Assembly (NCBI RefSeq): GCF_004681185.1
Contig: NZ_SRIF01000001.1
Span: forward strand, 434,001 to 498,000
Reading direction: 5' to 3'
Length of the DNA stretch: 64,000 bases
Source of the DNA: Haloarcula amylovorans
Lineage (GTDB): Archaea > Halobacteriota > Halobacteria > Halobacteriales > Haloarculaceae
Shown: positions 15,951 to 24,219 of the stretch, piece after piece
Layout: each line of letters starts with the position of its first letter
Position numbering within the stretch: position 1 is the first letter of the stretch
Position numbers and translations under genes: made by a program
The notes under the pieces: model-generated
Told to the model about the DNA's origin: nothing
What the model saw: the letters and a program-made list of their open reading frames with translations, nothing else
The model's database searches: none

Positions 15951-17408
15951 TTACGACGTGGCCTTCAGGTTGTGGACGGCGTCGAGCCAATCGACTATCT
16001 CGGCGGTGGGTTCCAGCGCCGCGACGATCTTCTCGGCGTCCTTGTACGCCATCGGCGCTTCGTCGCGGACGCTCTCGACGACGGACTCGGAGTAGACGTC
16101 GGCCATCGCGTCGGCGAACTCGTCCATGGCGACCACGTCGTGAGCCTTCCCGCGACTCATCACTCTCCCCGCGCCGTGCGGGGCGGTCCGGTGGAACTCC
16201 TCGTTGCCTTTCCCGCGGGCGAGAACCGACCCCTCGGCCATGTTGAACGGGACGACGAGCCGCTGGCCCTCGCGGGCGGGCGTCGCTCCCTTGCGGATGG
16301 TCAGGTCTCTGAAATCGATGTAGTTGTGGATCGACTGAAATCGCTCGACGGGGTCGATACCCAGCGCCGCACAGATAGCGTCGCTCATCAGCTCGCGGTT
16401 CCAGCGGGCGTACTGCTGGGCGAACAACATGTCGACGTAGTAGCCGTGGGCCTCTCGCCCTTCGAGCCAGTCGAGGTCGCTGTCTCGCTCGGTGTCGTCG
16501 CCGACGTGCGGGCCGAGCGACCCGAGCGCGTCGAAGGCGTCCTCGATGTCCTTTCCATCGAGTTCCCGGCGCAGACGGTCCTTCTCGACGTGCGACTCGC
16601 CCTTGCCGCCGGTGACCCACTCGTAGAGGTCGCTATCGCTGACCGTCTCGGGGTCGAACTTCAGGTAGTCGGCGTACTCCTCGGGAACCTCCTCGCGAAT
16701 GGAGCCGATAGCCCGCCGGTCGGTGGCCTTCGACTGCCAGAACTCGGCGACGGATTTTCCTAAATACCGGGAGCCGCTGTGGATGACGAGCCAGTAGTCG
16801 CCGCTCTCGCGTGCGCAGGCGAACTCCACGAAGTGGTTGCCGCCGCCGAGCGTCCCGGCGCTCTGGATGACGTGGCCCATCCCCTGTCGCTGATCGGCCA
16901 GCACTCGCTCACACAGCGATTCGAAATACTCGCCGTCGTAGCCCCCGAAGTCGAACTCGATCGGGTCGACGCGCTCGCCGAACCGCGCTTCGAAGGCGTC
17001 GTCGAACCCCTCGAACACCTCGTTGGCTCGGTCGAACGGGAACTCGGAGACGAGGTGGGGGGCGTCGTCGTAGTCGTGGACCGACCGCCCCATCGGAACC
17101 GCCTCGCGGACGCGGCGCTCTCGCTCTCCGTCTTCGAGGGGCAGCGAGCCGCCGAGGTTCGTCGCCGCCATCCCGCAGCCGACGTCGACGCCGACGATGT
17201 TGGGGACGATCCGGTCGCCGAGCGGCATCGTGAAGCCGATTGGCGCGCCCGCACCCCAGTGCGTGTCGGGCATCACTCGGACGGGTTCGGTGAAGGCCGG
17301 GTGGTCGACGAGCGACTGTATCTGGTCGAGACAACCCGCCTCGACCAGTGATTCGTCTTCGACCATCACGCGCGCCGTCGTGTACTCGCCGGGCAGTTCC
17401 AGTGCCAT
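15951..17408 (-). CDS. RtcB-family RNA ligase (non-canonical archaeal paralogue type)
   Basis: This 485-residue protein has the RtcB catalytic signatures: GVDVGCGM with metal ligands Asp75 and Cys78, GGGNHF (His192), HSGSR (His210), and TAPHGAGR, whose His411 is the residue that becomes guanylylated. RtcB joins 2',3'-cyclic phosphate or 3'-phosphate RNA ends to 5'-OH ends. Its N-terminus (MPDTHWGAGAPIGFTMPLGD) is closer to the bacterial E. coli-like type (PDVHLGKG...) than to the tRNA-splicing archaeal type (PDGHQGYG...). It may therefore act in RNA repair rather than tRNA splicing. ATG at 17408 is chosen over a 77-residue longer frame of random composition. Confidence 0.88.
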   Translation of the reverse strand: MALELPGEYTTARVMVEDESLVEAGCLDQIQSLVDHPAFTEPVRVMPDTHWGAGAPIGFTMPLGDRIVPNIVGVDVGCGMAATNLGGSLPLEDGERERRVREAVPMGRSVHDYDDAPHLVSEFPFDRANEVFEGFDDAFEARFGERVDPIEFDFGGYDGEYFESLCERVLADQRQGMGHVIQSAGTLGGGNHFVEFACARESGDYWLVIHSGSRYLGKSVAEFWQSKATDRRAIGSIREEVPEEYADYLKFDPETVSDSDLYEWVTGGKGESHVEKDRLRRELDGKDIEDAFDALGSLGPHVGDDTERDSDLDWLEGREAHGYYVDMLFAQQYARWNRELMSDAICAALGIDPVERFQSIHNYIDFRDLTIRKGATPAREGQRLVVPFNMAEGSVLARGKGNEEFHRTAPHGAGRVMSRGKAHDVVAMDEFADAMADVYSESVVESVRDEAPMAYKDAEKIVAALEPTAEIVDWLDAVHNLKATS

Positions 17409-17623
17409 TCTGTCGTGGGTACTCGGGAGCGAGGTTTGAAGCTCACGGTGGGGCGTCGCGCCGTCGCACACACCCCCACGGATATAAGTCCGGAGCCGAA
17501 CACACCTATCCGAATAATTGCCTATAATTGCCCTCTCTCCCCTCGTAGGGCCATTTTCAGTTCGTGGGAACGCACTCCTGTTTATATGCACGTCTCGGTC
17601 GGAGATACACATGTGAGGTAACG

Positions 17624-18148
17624 ATGTCCTATCAAGCAACCAACCCCCTGGCCGACGAGTTCGAACTCGGGCTGGACGGACCGCTGACGGCGTACTGGCT
17701 GGCGTTCCTGCGAGTGGTCACCGGATGGTGGTTCTTCCACGCCGGCGTGACCAAGCTCATCGAGGACGGGCTGGCCTTCACCTACGGACCGGCCTACATG
17801 CAGCAGATGACTGGCACCGCGCTGGGCCCCATCCCGGTCTGGATGGGGAACAACCTCGCGTGGCTCATCGCGCCGGGCGTCCCGCTGTTCGAGACGCTCA
17901 TCGGACTGGCGCTCATGGTGGGCGCGTTCACCCGACTGGCAGCCTTCGGCGGGGTCATCTTCATGACCCTATTCTGGGTCGGCAACGCGGGGTTCGGGCA
18001 CGGCCTGGTCAACAGCGACCTGATGGGCCTGCTCCTGTTCGTGACGGTGATGGTCGTCGGTGCCGGCCGGTACTACGGCCTCGACGCGATCATCGAGAAG
18101 CTGGCGTTGGTGGAGCGCCATCCCAAACTCCGCTACATACTCGGCTGA
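17624..18148 (+). CDS. DoxX family membrane protein
   Basis: This 174-residue protein has four membrane segments and the DoxX pattern, with YWLAFLRVVTGWWFFHAGVTKL in the first helix and LFETLIGLALMVGAFTRLAA in the middle. DoxX proteins include the thiosulfate:quinone oxidoreductase subunit and membrane partners in redox defence. A GAGGTA ribosome site at 17615-17620 precedes the ATG. The next gene follows 14 bases later with a strong ribosome site, so the two form an operon. Confidence 0.88.
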   Translation: MSYQATNPLADEFELGLDGPLTAYWLAFLRVVTGWWFFHAGVTKLIEDGLAFTYGPAYMQQMTGTALGPIPVWMGNNLAWLIAPGVPLFETLIGLALMVGAFTRLAAFGGVIFMTLFWVGNAGFGHGLVNSDLMGLLLFVTVMVVGAGRYYGLDAIIEKLALVERHPKLRYILG

Positions 18149-18149
18149 C

Positions 18150-18156
18150 GAGGTGA
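18150..18156 (+). promoter_or_regulatory. Strong Shine-Dalgarno site
   Basis: GAGGTGA ends six bases before the ATG at 18163 and matches the 16S tail well. Most haloarchaeal genes here are leaderless, so this supports translation from a polycistronic message with the DoxX gene. Confidence 0.7.
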
Positions 18157-18162
18157 CAAAAC

Positions 18163-18450
18163 ATGACTACCATCATCGACAAGGCGGCCATGGCATTGAG
18201 CGGCGGACTGATGCTGCTGGGCATCGTTGGACTCGGAATCGTGGAGATGCTGGCCGGCGCGCCCTTCGGGGCAGCCCCGGTGACGAACGAGGCCGGCGAG
18301 ATCGTGGCGACGCCGATGGTCGACCCGACCATCCGGACCGGTCTCGTCATCGCCGGGCTGGTCGTCCTGGGGCTGTACGCGGCCTACCGGATAGCGACCC
18401 CGGCAGACGAGACTGACGTGGCGAACCGCCACGAGACGATGGCCGACTGA
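18163..18450 (+). CDS. Hypothetical two-helix membrane protein
   Basis: This 95-residue protein has two membrane segments (about 12-30 and 58-78) separated by a loop rich in Ala, Thr and Gly (APVTNEAGEIVATPMVDPT). I do not recognise a domain. It sits directly behind the DoxX gene with a strong ribosome site, so it is probably its partner in the membrane. Confidence 0.65.
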   Translation: MTTIIDKAAMALSGGLMLLGIVGLGIVEMLAGAPFGAAPVTNEAGEIVATPMVDPTIRTGLVIAGLVVLGLYAAYRIATPADETDVANRHETMAD

Positions 18451-18501
18451 GACGACGCCACGCCCCCGACACTTTTCTCGTCGCCGCGTCTCTCGTCGGA
18501 T

Positions 18502-18966
18502 ATGCTCGATGCAGGCGACCCGGCACCGGATTTCGACTTAAATGGCACCGCAGGCGAGGAGAGCGGCGCCTACCGCCTCTCCGCGGCAGCGGGTCGAGCA
18601 CCCGTGCTGGTCGCGTTCTACACCGAGGATTTCTCGCCGGCCTGTACGGCCTACCTCGAAGCGCTGCGGGACACCGACTGGGGGACGCTGACCGACGCTA
18701 TCGCCGTCTTCGGCGTCGCACCCGGTAATCTGGACGACCATCGGGCGTTCGCTACGGAACTCGGCCTTCCGTTTCCGCTGTTGGTCGACCACCACGGTAT
18801 CGACGCGCAGTTCGGCGTCCAGCGCCCCGACGGAACCACCCGCCGGTCGGCGTTTCTCGTCGACGGGCGGTGCCGGGTGCGGTTCGCGTGGGCCGACGAC
18901 CGAGACGCACCGGACGGCGACCCACCGGACCTCTCTCCGGTGCTGGACGCTGTCGAATCGCTCTAA
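18502..18966 (+). CDS. Peroxiredoxin/redoxin-like protein
   Basis: This 154-residue thioredoxin-fold protein has the AhpC/TSA outline: DAGDPAPDFDLNGT at the start, VLVAFYTEDFSPACTAYLEAL around residue 50, and GLPFPLLVDHHGIDAQFGV later. The single Cys in ACTAY sits where the peroxidatic Cys is expected, although the usual PxxxTxxC context is changed to FSPAC. A clear resolving Cys is absent apart from one near the C-terminus (GRCRVRF). It probably reduces peroxides or serves as a redox protein. Its stop overlaps the stop of the convergent acetyltransferase gene by four bases. Confidence 0.8.
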   Translation: MLDAGDPAPDFDLNGTAGEESGAYRLSAAAGRAPVLVAFYTEDFSPACTAYLEALRDTDWGTLTDAIAVFGVAPGNLDDHRAFATELGLPFPLLVDHHGIDAQFGVQRPDGTTRRSAFLVDGRCRVRFAWADDRDAPDGDPPDLSPVLDAVESL

Positions 18967-19496
18967 CCTCGCCACTCGTCGGCGAGCAGTCCGTAGACGT
19001 GGACGTCCTGGTAGTCCCCGTCGCGATACCAGTGCTCGCGCATGACGCCTTCACGTTCGAAGCCGACTTTCTCCAACACTCGCTTCGAGCCCTCGTTGTC
19101 GGTGACGGCCCGCGCATGGACCCTGTGGAGGCGGAGCTGCTCGAACGCGTGGTCGAGGAGCGCCTGCACCGCGTCGGTGGCGTGCCCCTTCCCCCACGCG
19201 TCGGGAGTGAGATAGCAGCCGATTTCGGCGTTGCCGGTACGCGTATCGAGGTTCCGCAAGCCGACCGTCCCAATCGAGTCGCCGTCGTCGCAGATCAAGA
19301 AGTGGACGTCGTCGGCGTCGGGGTCGGTGACCGACTCGACCCACTCGCGCTCCGCCCGCTCGGTCTTCGGGCGGGCGAACGAGAGTCCGGCGCGGACCTC
19401 GGGGTCGTTGATCGTCTCGTAGAGGAACGGCACGTCGTCGTCGCCGATGACGTTGAGCGTCACTCGCTCGCCGCGGAGGAAGATCGGACCGGGCAT
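18963..19496 (-). CDS. GNAT family N-acetyltransferase (RimJ/RimL type)
   Basis: This 177-residue protein begins PGPIFLRGERVTLNVI, the usual RimJ-like start, and contains the acetyl-CoA binding loop YLTPDAWGKGHATDAVQALL (motif A, Q/RxxGxG/A). It also has a C-terminal RVLEKVGFEREGVMREHWY, typical of ribosomal-protein or small-molecule Ser/Ala acetyltransferases. An earlier in-frame ATG four codons upstream is possible. The substrate is unknown. Confidence 0.87.
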   Translation of the reverse strand: MPGPIFLRGERVTLNVIGDDDVPFLYETINDPEVRAGLSFARPKTERAEREWVESVTDPDADDVHFLICDDGDSIGTVGLRNLDTRTGNAEIGCYLTPDAWGKGHATDAVQALLDHAFEQLRLHRVHARAVTDNEGSKRVLEKVGFEREGVMREHWYRDGDYQDVHVYGLLADEWRG

Positions 19497-19607
19497 ACGC
19501 CGATACATTCAACCGACTGACAATAGCGTTTCGACGGGGTGGTACACATTCTCATCCAGGTCGTCGGGAACGATAGGCCAAAGGCGGTCCCACTCCGCCG
19601 TCGTGGC

Positions 19608-20291
19608 ATGGGAACGATGTTGGAGAGCCGCGAAGAACAGGCCGAGGAAGTCGTCGACCGACTCCACGAGGAGTACCCCGATTCGACCATATCCTTGAAC
19701 TACTCGAACCGATTGGAGCTATTGGTCGCTGTCGTCCTCTCGGCACAGTGTACCGACGAGCGCGTCAACGAAGTGACCGCCGAGTTGTTCGAGAAGTACC
19801 AGACGCCCGAGGACTACGCTGAGGCTAGCGAAGAGCAACTGGCCGAGGACATCTACGGCATCACCTTCCACAATAACAAGGGCGGCTATCTCAAGGGTAT
19901 CGGCGAGAAGATCGTCGGCGAACACGACGGCGAGGTCCCCGATACGATGGCGGAACTGACCGAGTGTCCCGGTGTCGGCCGCAAGACGGCCAACGTCGTC
20001 CTCCAGCACGGCCACGACGTCGTCGAGGGTATCGTCGTCGACACCCACGTCCAGCGCCTCTCGCGGCGTCTCGGGCTGACCGAGGAGGAGCGTCCCGAGG
20101 CCATCGAACAGGACCTCGTAGATGTCGTCCCCGAGACGGAGTGGCAGCAGTTCACGCACCTGCTCATCGACCACGGTCGCGCAGTGTGTGGCGCGCGCAC
20201 GGCCGAGTGCGGCGAGTGCGTGCTGGCCGATATCTGTCCGTCCGAAAAGGGAGACAGCGAAATAGACCTCGCTAGCGGCGACCCGTGGTGA
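19608..20291 (+). CDS. nth: Endonuclease III
   Basis: This 227-residue bifunctional glycosylase and AP-lyase removes oxidised pyrimidines from DNA. The helix-hairpin-helix is LTECPGVGRKTANVVL, holding the catalytic Lys, and the catalytic Asp is in VVDTHVQRLSRRLGL. A [4Fe-4S] cluster loop is formed by the C-x6-C-x2-C-x5-C pattern in CGARTAECGECVLADIC. All key residues are present. ATG at 19608 begins at the usual family N-terminus; upstream residues in the open frame look random. Confidence 0.95.
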   Translation: MGTMLESREEQAEEVVDRLHEEYPDSTISLNYSNRLELLVAVVLSAQCTDERVNEVTAELFEKYQTPEDYAEASEEQLAEDIYGITFHNNKGGYLKGIGEKIVGEHDGEVPDTMAELTECPGVGRKTANVVLQHGHDVVEGIVVDTHVQRLSRRLGLTEEERPEAIEQDLVDVVPETEWQQFTHLLIDHGRAVCGARTAECGECVLADICPSEKGDSEIDLASGDPW

Positions 20292-20665
20292 TTAGCCCGG
20301 GAAGGTGACGAGACGGCCCGTGGCGTAGCCGAGGGACAGAACGAGCATGGTCCCGCCCTCGCGTCGGCCTATAGCGGCCGTAGCCGACGAACGACACATC
20401 CCTCAGGAAGACCGGTGGGCCGTCGATGCGCCCATATTCGAGCCGAGGACCGTTCCCGAGGCGACGGCGTACTCCAACCGCCGAGGACACCGAACGACGC
20501 AACGAGGTGCGTGCCGATTTCGGTGAGGTTCGTGCCGGCCGAGAGGACAAACATCTTGACGAGGTTCTCGGAGATGTCGAAATGTCGTGCCAACGCGAGA
20601 GAGGGGGTAACGGCCACGCCAGTCCCCTTCACGAGCGCGACTGTCCCGACACCGAGCGCCAACAT
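20292..20665 (-). pseudogene. Decayed cation/calcium exchanger (CaCA family) fragment
   Basis: Minus-strand frames hold pieces of one CaCA half. From 20665, one frame reads LALGVGTVALVKGTGVAV and then VLSAGTNLTEIGTHLVASFG, which matches the alpha-repeat GTSLPEL-type motif. A second frame continues with EYAVASGTVLGSN, the conserved glycine/asparagine segment. After a further stop, that frame gives EGGTMLVLSLGYATGRL before a TAA at 20292-20294. At least one frameshift and a stop break the gene, and the other half is missing. It lies between nth and the respiratory cluster. Confidence 0.7.
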
Positions 20666-20747
20666 CGTGGTCGTATCGCTACCATTCCCATGTACTCTCT
20701 CCTACTGCTCGGAACGCGACTCACCCCCCGAGATTTTGGTGAGGCCG

Positions 20748-21230
20748 TCACAGCACGTACCGAAGGACGAACCGAGCCACGCCGACGAGGTAGGCCAGTA
20801 TCCAGAAGATGACGTAGCCGAAGACGCCGATACGCAGGCGCGAGCGCCAGTGGCTCATCCGCTCGCCGCCGATCTCGTCCATCAGCAGGTCCTCGTCGTA
20901 GTCGTTGTAGAGGTCGTGTTCGCGCTTCGCCCTGAAGATCCGGACGATGCCGGTGCCGCCGAAGAGAAGGAGTGCGTACGCCTGTAAGCCGAGGTAGGCG
21001 TGGACCGCCGAGAGGCCGCCCAGCTGGTCGACGAGGCGCGGAGCCATCCAGAACAGCATCGGGATCGTCGTCAGGACCAGTCCCGTGACGACGAACTTCA
21101 GGTGGTGCATCAGGACGCCCCAGGTGACCGGCTCGGTCTCGATTATGTAGTACGCGCCGTAGAGAAAGCAGGGCAGACTCAGCGTTACCGACACGAGCGC
21201 GACTGTGGCGACCAACCCATCCGACACCAT
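20748..21230 (-). CDS. DUF7321-type four-helix membrane protein beside the quinol oxidase cluster
   Basis: This 160-residue protein has four membrane segments, with His residues inside them (LMHHLKFVV and VHAYLGLQAY). The C-terminal part has an acidic amphipathic loop (KREHDLYNDYDEDLLMDEIGG) before the last helix. Proteins like this flank the halocyanin/Rieske/cytochrome b genes in many haloarchaea, and I believe it corresponds to DUF7321. The in-membrane histidines could bind heme, but this is speculation. It is transcribed away from the cluster from a shared upstream region. Confidence 0.75.
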   Translation of the reverse strand: MVSDGLVATVALVSVTLSLPCFLYGAYYIIETEPVTWGVLMHHLKFVVTGLVLTTIPMLFWMAPRLVDQLGGLSAVHAYLGLQAYALLLFGGTGIVRIFRAKREHDLYNDYDEDLLMDEIGGERMSHWRSRLRIGVFGYVIFWILAYLVGVARFVLRYVL

Positions 21231-21316
21231 AGCCGCTCGTTAGGACACGACGCGCTAAAACGTGCCGGATGCGGTCGGTCAGAAGGTGTAAGGCCGAGGA
21301 AATCCAAGTAGGCACG

Positions 21317-22180
21317 ATGGCAGATACCGACTCGACGTCATCCGCGGCGGACGCCGACGAGGACCCCGGCCGAGAGTCGGCCGCCGCCTCGGCGACGGAG
21401 GACGGGCTCGGTGAGAGTCTCGACACCGAGGCACTCCGAAAGCAAGTCGAGGAGAAGTACGACTTCGACGACTTCGGCCCGGCCGATATGGCGGAGATGA
21501 CCGCCGAGGAGTGGGACGTCGCCTTCGACGACGAGTCCTGGATCACCGGCGAGGAACTGCTCGACCGCGTCGCGCGCGACCTGCGCAACCGCGTGGCGAA
21601 CCGGGACGTCTTCGCCCGCGTCGAGCGCCACCGCGAACCGCCGCGAGTGTTGGCGTACTCCGACGAGGGGTACGCCATCGTCTATCCCGACGGCAGCGTC
21701 GAGGGAGAAGGGACGGTGCTGCGAGACGTGAAACCGACCATCGCGCTCGCGTCGATGGACTCCTACGAGGTGCCCGAGGCGGTGCCCGACAACCCGCTTC
21801 CCGATCCCGAGGCAGTTGCGGAGGGCGGTGGCGAGCTGGGCAACTGGATGTTGCAGGTCATCGCCGGCGCGCAGTTGCTCGCTGGCATCGTCCTGCTGAT
21901 CGGCGGGATGCTCGCCGTCGCAGGTGTCCTCGGCGGGCCAGGAACGAACATCGTCGCGCTGTTCGTCGCCGGTATCGCGTTCATCGGCATCGCGCTCATC
22001 CTCTTTTTCACCGTCGCCAACGCACGTCTCTCCGATAAGTTCCGCGCCGAGGAGTATCGCGACCGGCTCAGAGCGGTCGGTCTCGAAGACGGCGAGCGAC
22101 CCGACTTCGTTCCCGAACTCGACACCCAGAACGGACGGGACCACACGGAGAGCGACGAGACCGACGAAGTCGGTGTATGA
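21317..22180 (+). CDS. DUF7319-type membrane protein of the halocyanin/cytochrome b cluster
   Basis: This 287-residue protein begins with about 45 acidic, disordered residues. A soluble domain follows (about 45-165, with VLAYSDEGYAIVYPDGSVEGEG), then two membrane helices (about 180-203 and 210-232) and an acidic tail. I believe it matches DUF7319, a haloarchaeal family found beside the Rieske and cytochrome b genes. A role as assembly factor or extra subunit is inferred from context only. The next gene, halocyanin, has its own promoter 60 bases downstream. Confidence 0.72.
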   Translation: MADTDSTSSAADADEDPGRESAAASATEDGLGESLDTEALRKQVEEKYDFDDFGPADMAEMTAEEWDVAFDDESWITGEELLDRVARDLRNRVANRDVFARVERHREPPRVLAYSDEGYAIVYPDGSVEGEGTVLRDVKPTIALASMDSYEVPEAVPDNPLPDPEAVAEGGGELGNWMLQVIAGAQLLAGIVLLIGGMLAVAGVLGGPGTNIVALFVAGIAFIGIALILFFTVANARLSDKFRAEEYRDRLRAVGLEDGERPDFVPELDTQNGRDHTESDETDEVGV

Positions 22181-22207
22181 CGGTGCCTGCAGGCGGTATC
22201 CGGTGGG

Positions 22208-22213
22208 TTTATA
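22208..22213 (+). promoter_or_regulatory. TATA element of the halocyanin-cytochrome b operon
   Basis: TTTATA at 22208-22213 lies 34 bases before the halocyanin ATG, with a purine-rich GGTGGG (BRE-like) just upstream. This spacing predicts a start of transcription within a few bases of the ATG, so a nearly leaderless operon message. Confidence 0.55.
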
Positions 22214-22241
22214 CAAACACAGTTCTGAGTCTCGGACGTAC

Positions 22242-22928
22242 ATGAACAGGCGGGAGTTCGTCCGGACTGCAGGGGGTGCCGCAGGCGCTGCGGCGACCCT
22301 GGGGACCGCCGGCACGGCCGCTGCCCAAGAAGAGGGTGGCGGTGGCGGCGGCAACGGTTCGAGCGGTGGCGGCGGCAACACAGCTCCGGATTACGGCAAC
22401 TGGTTCAGTAACGTCGGTAACTACTCCGGCCCCGGGAGTACGGTCGATCAGACCGGCAACAGCGAGGTCACCGTAGAGGTCGGGACCCAAGCCAACGGCG
22501 GTGCCTTCGGGTTCGGCCCGCCCGCAGTCCACGTCGACAACGGCGCGAAAGTTCTTTGGGAATGGACCGGGGAAGGCGGCGGCCACAACGTCGTCTCCCA
22601 GGGCGATGGCCCGCTGGATTCGGGGAGTGCAACGTCCAGTTCCGGGGTCAACTACGAGTACACCTTCGAGGAAGACGGTATCTACAAATACTACTGTAGC
22701 CCCCACCAGGGCAACGGGATGAAAGGTGCCATCGTCGTCGGGTCGGATTACCCCACGACGACCGTCGGCGGCGGAGTTCAGGAGGTTAACCCCCACGAGG
22801 CCGGTGTGCCGATCCAGCCCCACTTCGTCGGCTTCGGCGCGGGGCTAGCGGTCATCATCCCCCTCATCTTCACGTTCTTCCAGCTGAAATACGGTGAATC
22901 CCCGCACACCAGCGGAGGGAACAACTGA
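22242..22928 (+). CDS. hcp: Halocyanin (membrane-anchored blue-copper electron carrier)
   Basis: This 228-residue protein starts with a Tat signal (NRREFVRTAGGAAG). A Gly-rich linker follows (33-47), then a plastocyanin-like domain whose copper ligands are His115, Cys152, His155 and Met160 (GGGHNVV and YYCSPHQGNGM). A C-terminal membrane helix (about 192-214) anchors it, in place of the lipid anchor of classical halocyanins. It receives electrons from the Rieske/cytochrome b complex encoded immediately downstream. Its stop codon overlaps the next start (TGATG), showing tight coupling. Confidence 0.93.
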   Translation: MNRREFVRTAGGAAGAAATLGTAGTAAAQEEGGGGGGNGSSGGGGNTAPDYGNWFSNVGNYSGPGSTVDQTGNSEVTVEVGTQANGGAFGFGPPAVHVDNGAKVLWEWTGEGGGHNVVSQGDGPLDSGSATSSSGVNYEYTFEEDGIYKYYCSPHQGNGMKGAIVVGSDYPTTTVGGGVQEVNPHEAGVPIQPHFVGFGAGLAVIIPLIFTFFQLKYGESPHTSGGNN

Positions 22929-23353
22929 TGGCCTCGGAAGGATCCACGTACGGTGATATCCACCGCTACGAACCGCCACGCGAGAGCACTGCCGCGGCAG
23001 TGGGAATCGTCCTGTTGACCCTCATCCAGATCGTCCTCGTCGGATTGTTCACCTACGGGATGCTCACCGGATGGGCGTCCGGAATCGGGACGACCCTGAC
23101 GGTGCGTCTCATCGAGGCCAACATGTTCCTCGGCGGCGTCTTGACCGTCATCTTCCTCGACCTGGCGTTCGTCATGCTCCTGTATCGCAAGGAGTTCCTC
23201 CCCGACGTGATGATCGTCAAAAAGCGCCGCCGCAAGTGGGAGGACCTCTACGTCCGCCAGGACGAAGTCGACGGTACGACGATGGGCGGCGACAGCGGCG
23301 AACTCGTTGAGTCGATCAAACGCGCAGTCTACCCCTACTACTACAAAAAATAA
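22928..23353 (+). CDS. DUF7318-type small membrane subunit of the quinol oxidase cluster
   Basis: This 141-residue protein has two membrane helices (about 23-45 and 60-83). A basic cytoplasmic segment follows (VKKRRRKWEDLYVRQDEVDG), and the C-terminus ends YPYYYKK. It corresponds, I believe, to the haloarchaeal DUF7318 found in this operon. Its start overlaps the halocyanin stop by one base and its own stop overlaps the Rieske start (TAATG). It is therefore made in step with both and is a likely small subunit. Confidence 0.78.
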   Translation: MASEGSTYGDIHRYEPPRESTAAAVGIVLLTLIQIVLVGLFTYGMLTGWASGIGTTLTVRLIEANMFLGGVLTVIFLDLAFVMLLYRKEFLPDVMIVKKRRRKWEDLYVRQDEVDGTTMGGDSGELVESIKRAVYPYYYKK

Positions 23354-24216
23354 TGCCACTAGACGAAGACAAGTATCCAGCCGAAACCGGCCGCCGACGC
23401 TTCGTAAAGGGTGTCGTCGGAAGCGCCGCGCTCTCCAGCGTCGGCGTCGGTGGTGCCGCAGCCGTCAGCGCCACCACGGACGCCGCTGGGGAAGGTGGCG
23501 GGACGACCAACTTCGTTGCCGTCGAGAACGTCGATGGCCCCGCACCGCGCGGGATGCCCATCATCCCCATCACCATCGAAGGGGGCGAACTAACGGGTGT
23601 CTGGCCCGAATTCAGCGAAGAAGAGGGCGTCGCTATCGCGCAGGACTTTGGCGGGAGTGGCATCGACTACTCCTCGGCCTGGTTCCAGTACTGCGGCATC
23701 CAGAGTTCGCCGGGTATCTACCCGCAGGCAGAGCGAACCAACACCTTCCTCAACAGTCCGGGAAGTTTCGAGTGGCAGAGCGAGATCAGTGCAGGCGAAC
23801 CCCTCACCGTCGATATGTTCGACGACTACAAAGAGTGGGGCAACGGCATCGGGAACGCCGGTGTCGGGAAGCCGGCTGGCGCGACGTGGCGTTCCGACGG
23901 CGGAGAGGAAGGCGTCCCAATTCAGATCATCCGCTCGGTCGAAGTCGAGAAAATGGCTAACGGTGAAGGGAAGTACAGCGAGCTTTCGGGCGACATTCAG
24001 AGCTTCATCTCTGAAGCCACCCAGAACGGGTTCATCGCCTGGCTGAACAAGTGTACGCACTTCTGTTGTGTCCCCGGGTTCAAGACGCAGGCCGGAAGCG
24101 CAAACTTCGGTGCCGCGAACATGATCTACTGTCAGTGCCACCAATCGGTGTACGACCCGTTCAGCCCGGTCAGAAAGCAGTTCGTCGCGCTCCCGCGACC
24201 CCCACAGGAAGAGTAG
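23353..24216 (+). CDS. petA: Rieske iron-sulfur protein
   Basis: This 287-residue protein carries a Tat signal (GRRRFVKGVVG) followed by a membrane anchor. The 2Fe-2S ligands are in CTHFCC (Cys234, His236) and CQCH (Cys260, His263). Cys239 and Cys262 are placed to form the disulfide seen in bc1/b6f Rieske proteins. The canonical Leu-Gly of CTHLGC is Phe-Cys here. It oxidises quinol at the Qo site with cytochrome b and passes electrons to halocyanin. It sits in the middle of the operon. Confidence 0.94.
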   Translation: MPLDEDKYPAETGRRRFVKGVVGSAALSSVGVGGAAAVSATTDAAGEGGGTTNFVAVENVDGPAPRGMPIIPITIEGGELTGVWPEFSEEEGVAIAQDFGGSGIDYSSAWFQYCGIQSSPGIYPQAERTNTFLNSPGSFEWQSEISAGEPLTVDMFDDYKEWGNGIGNAGVGKPAGATWRSDGGEEGVPIQIIRSVEVEKMANGEGKYSELSGDIQSFISEATQNGFIAWLNKCTHFCCVPGFKTQAGSANFGAANMIYCQCHQSVYDPFSPVRKQFVALPRPPQEE

Positions 24217-24219
24217 ACA

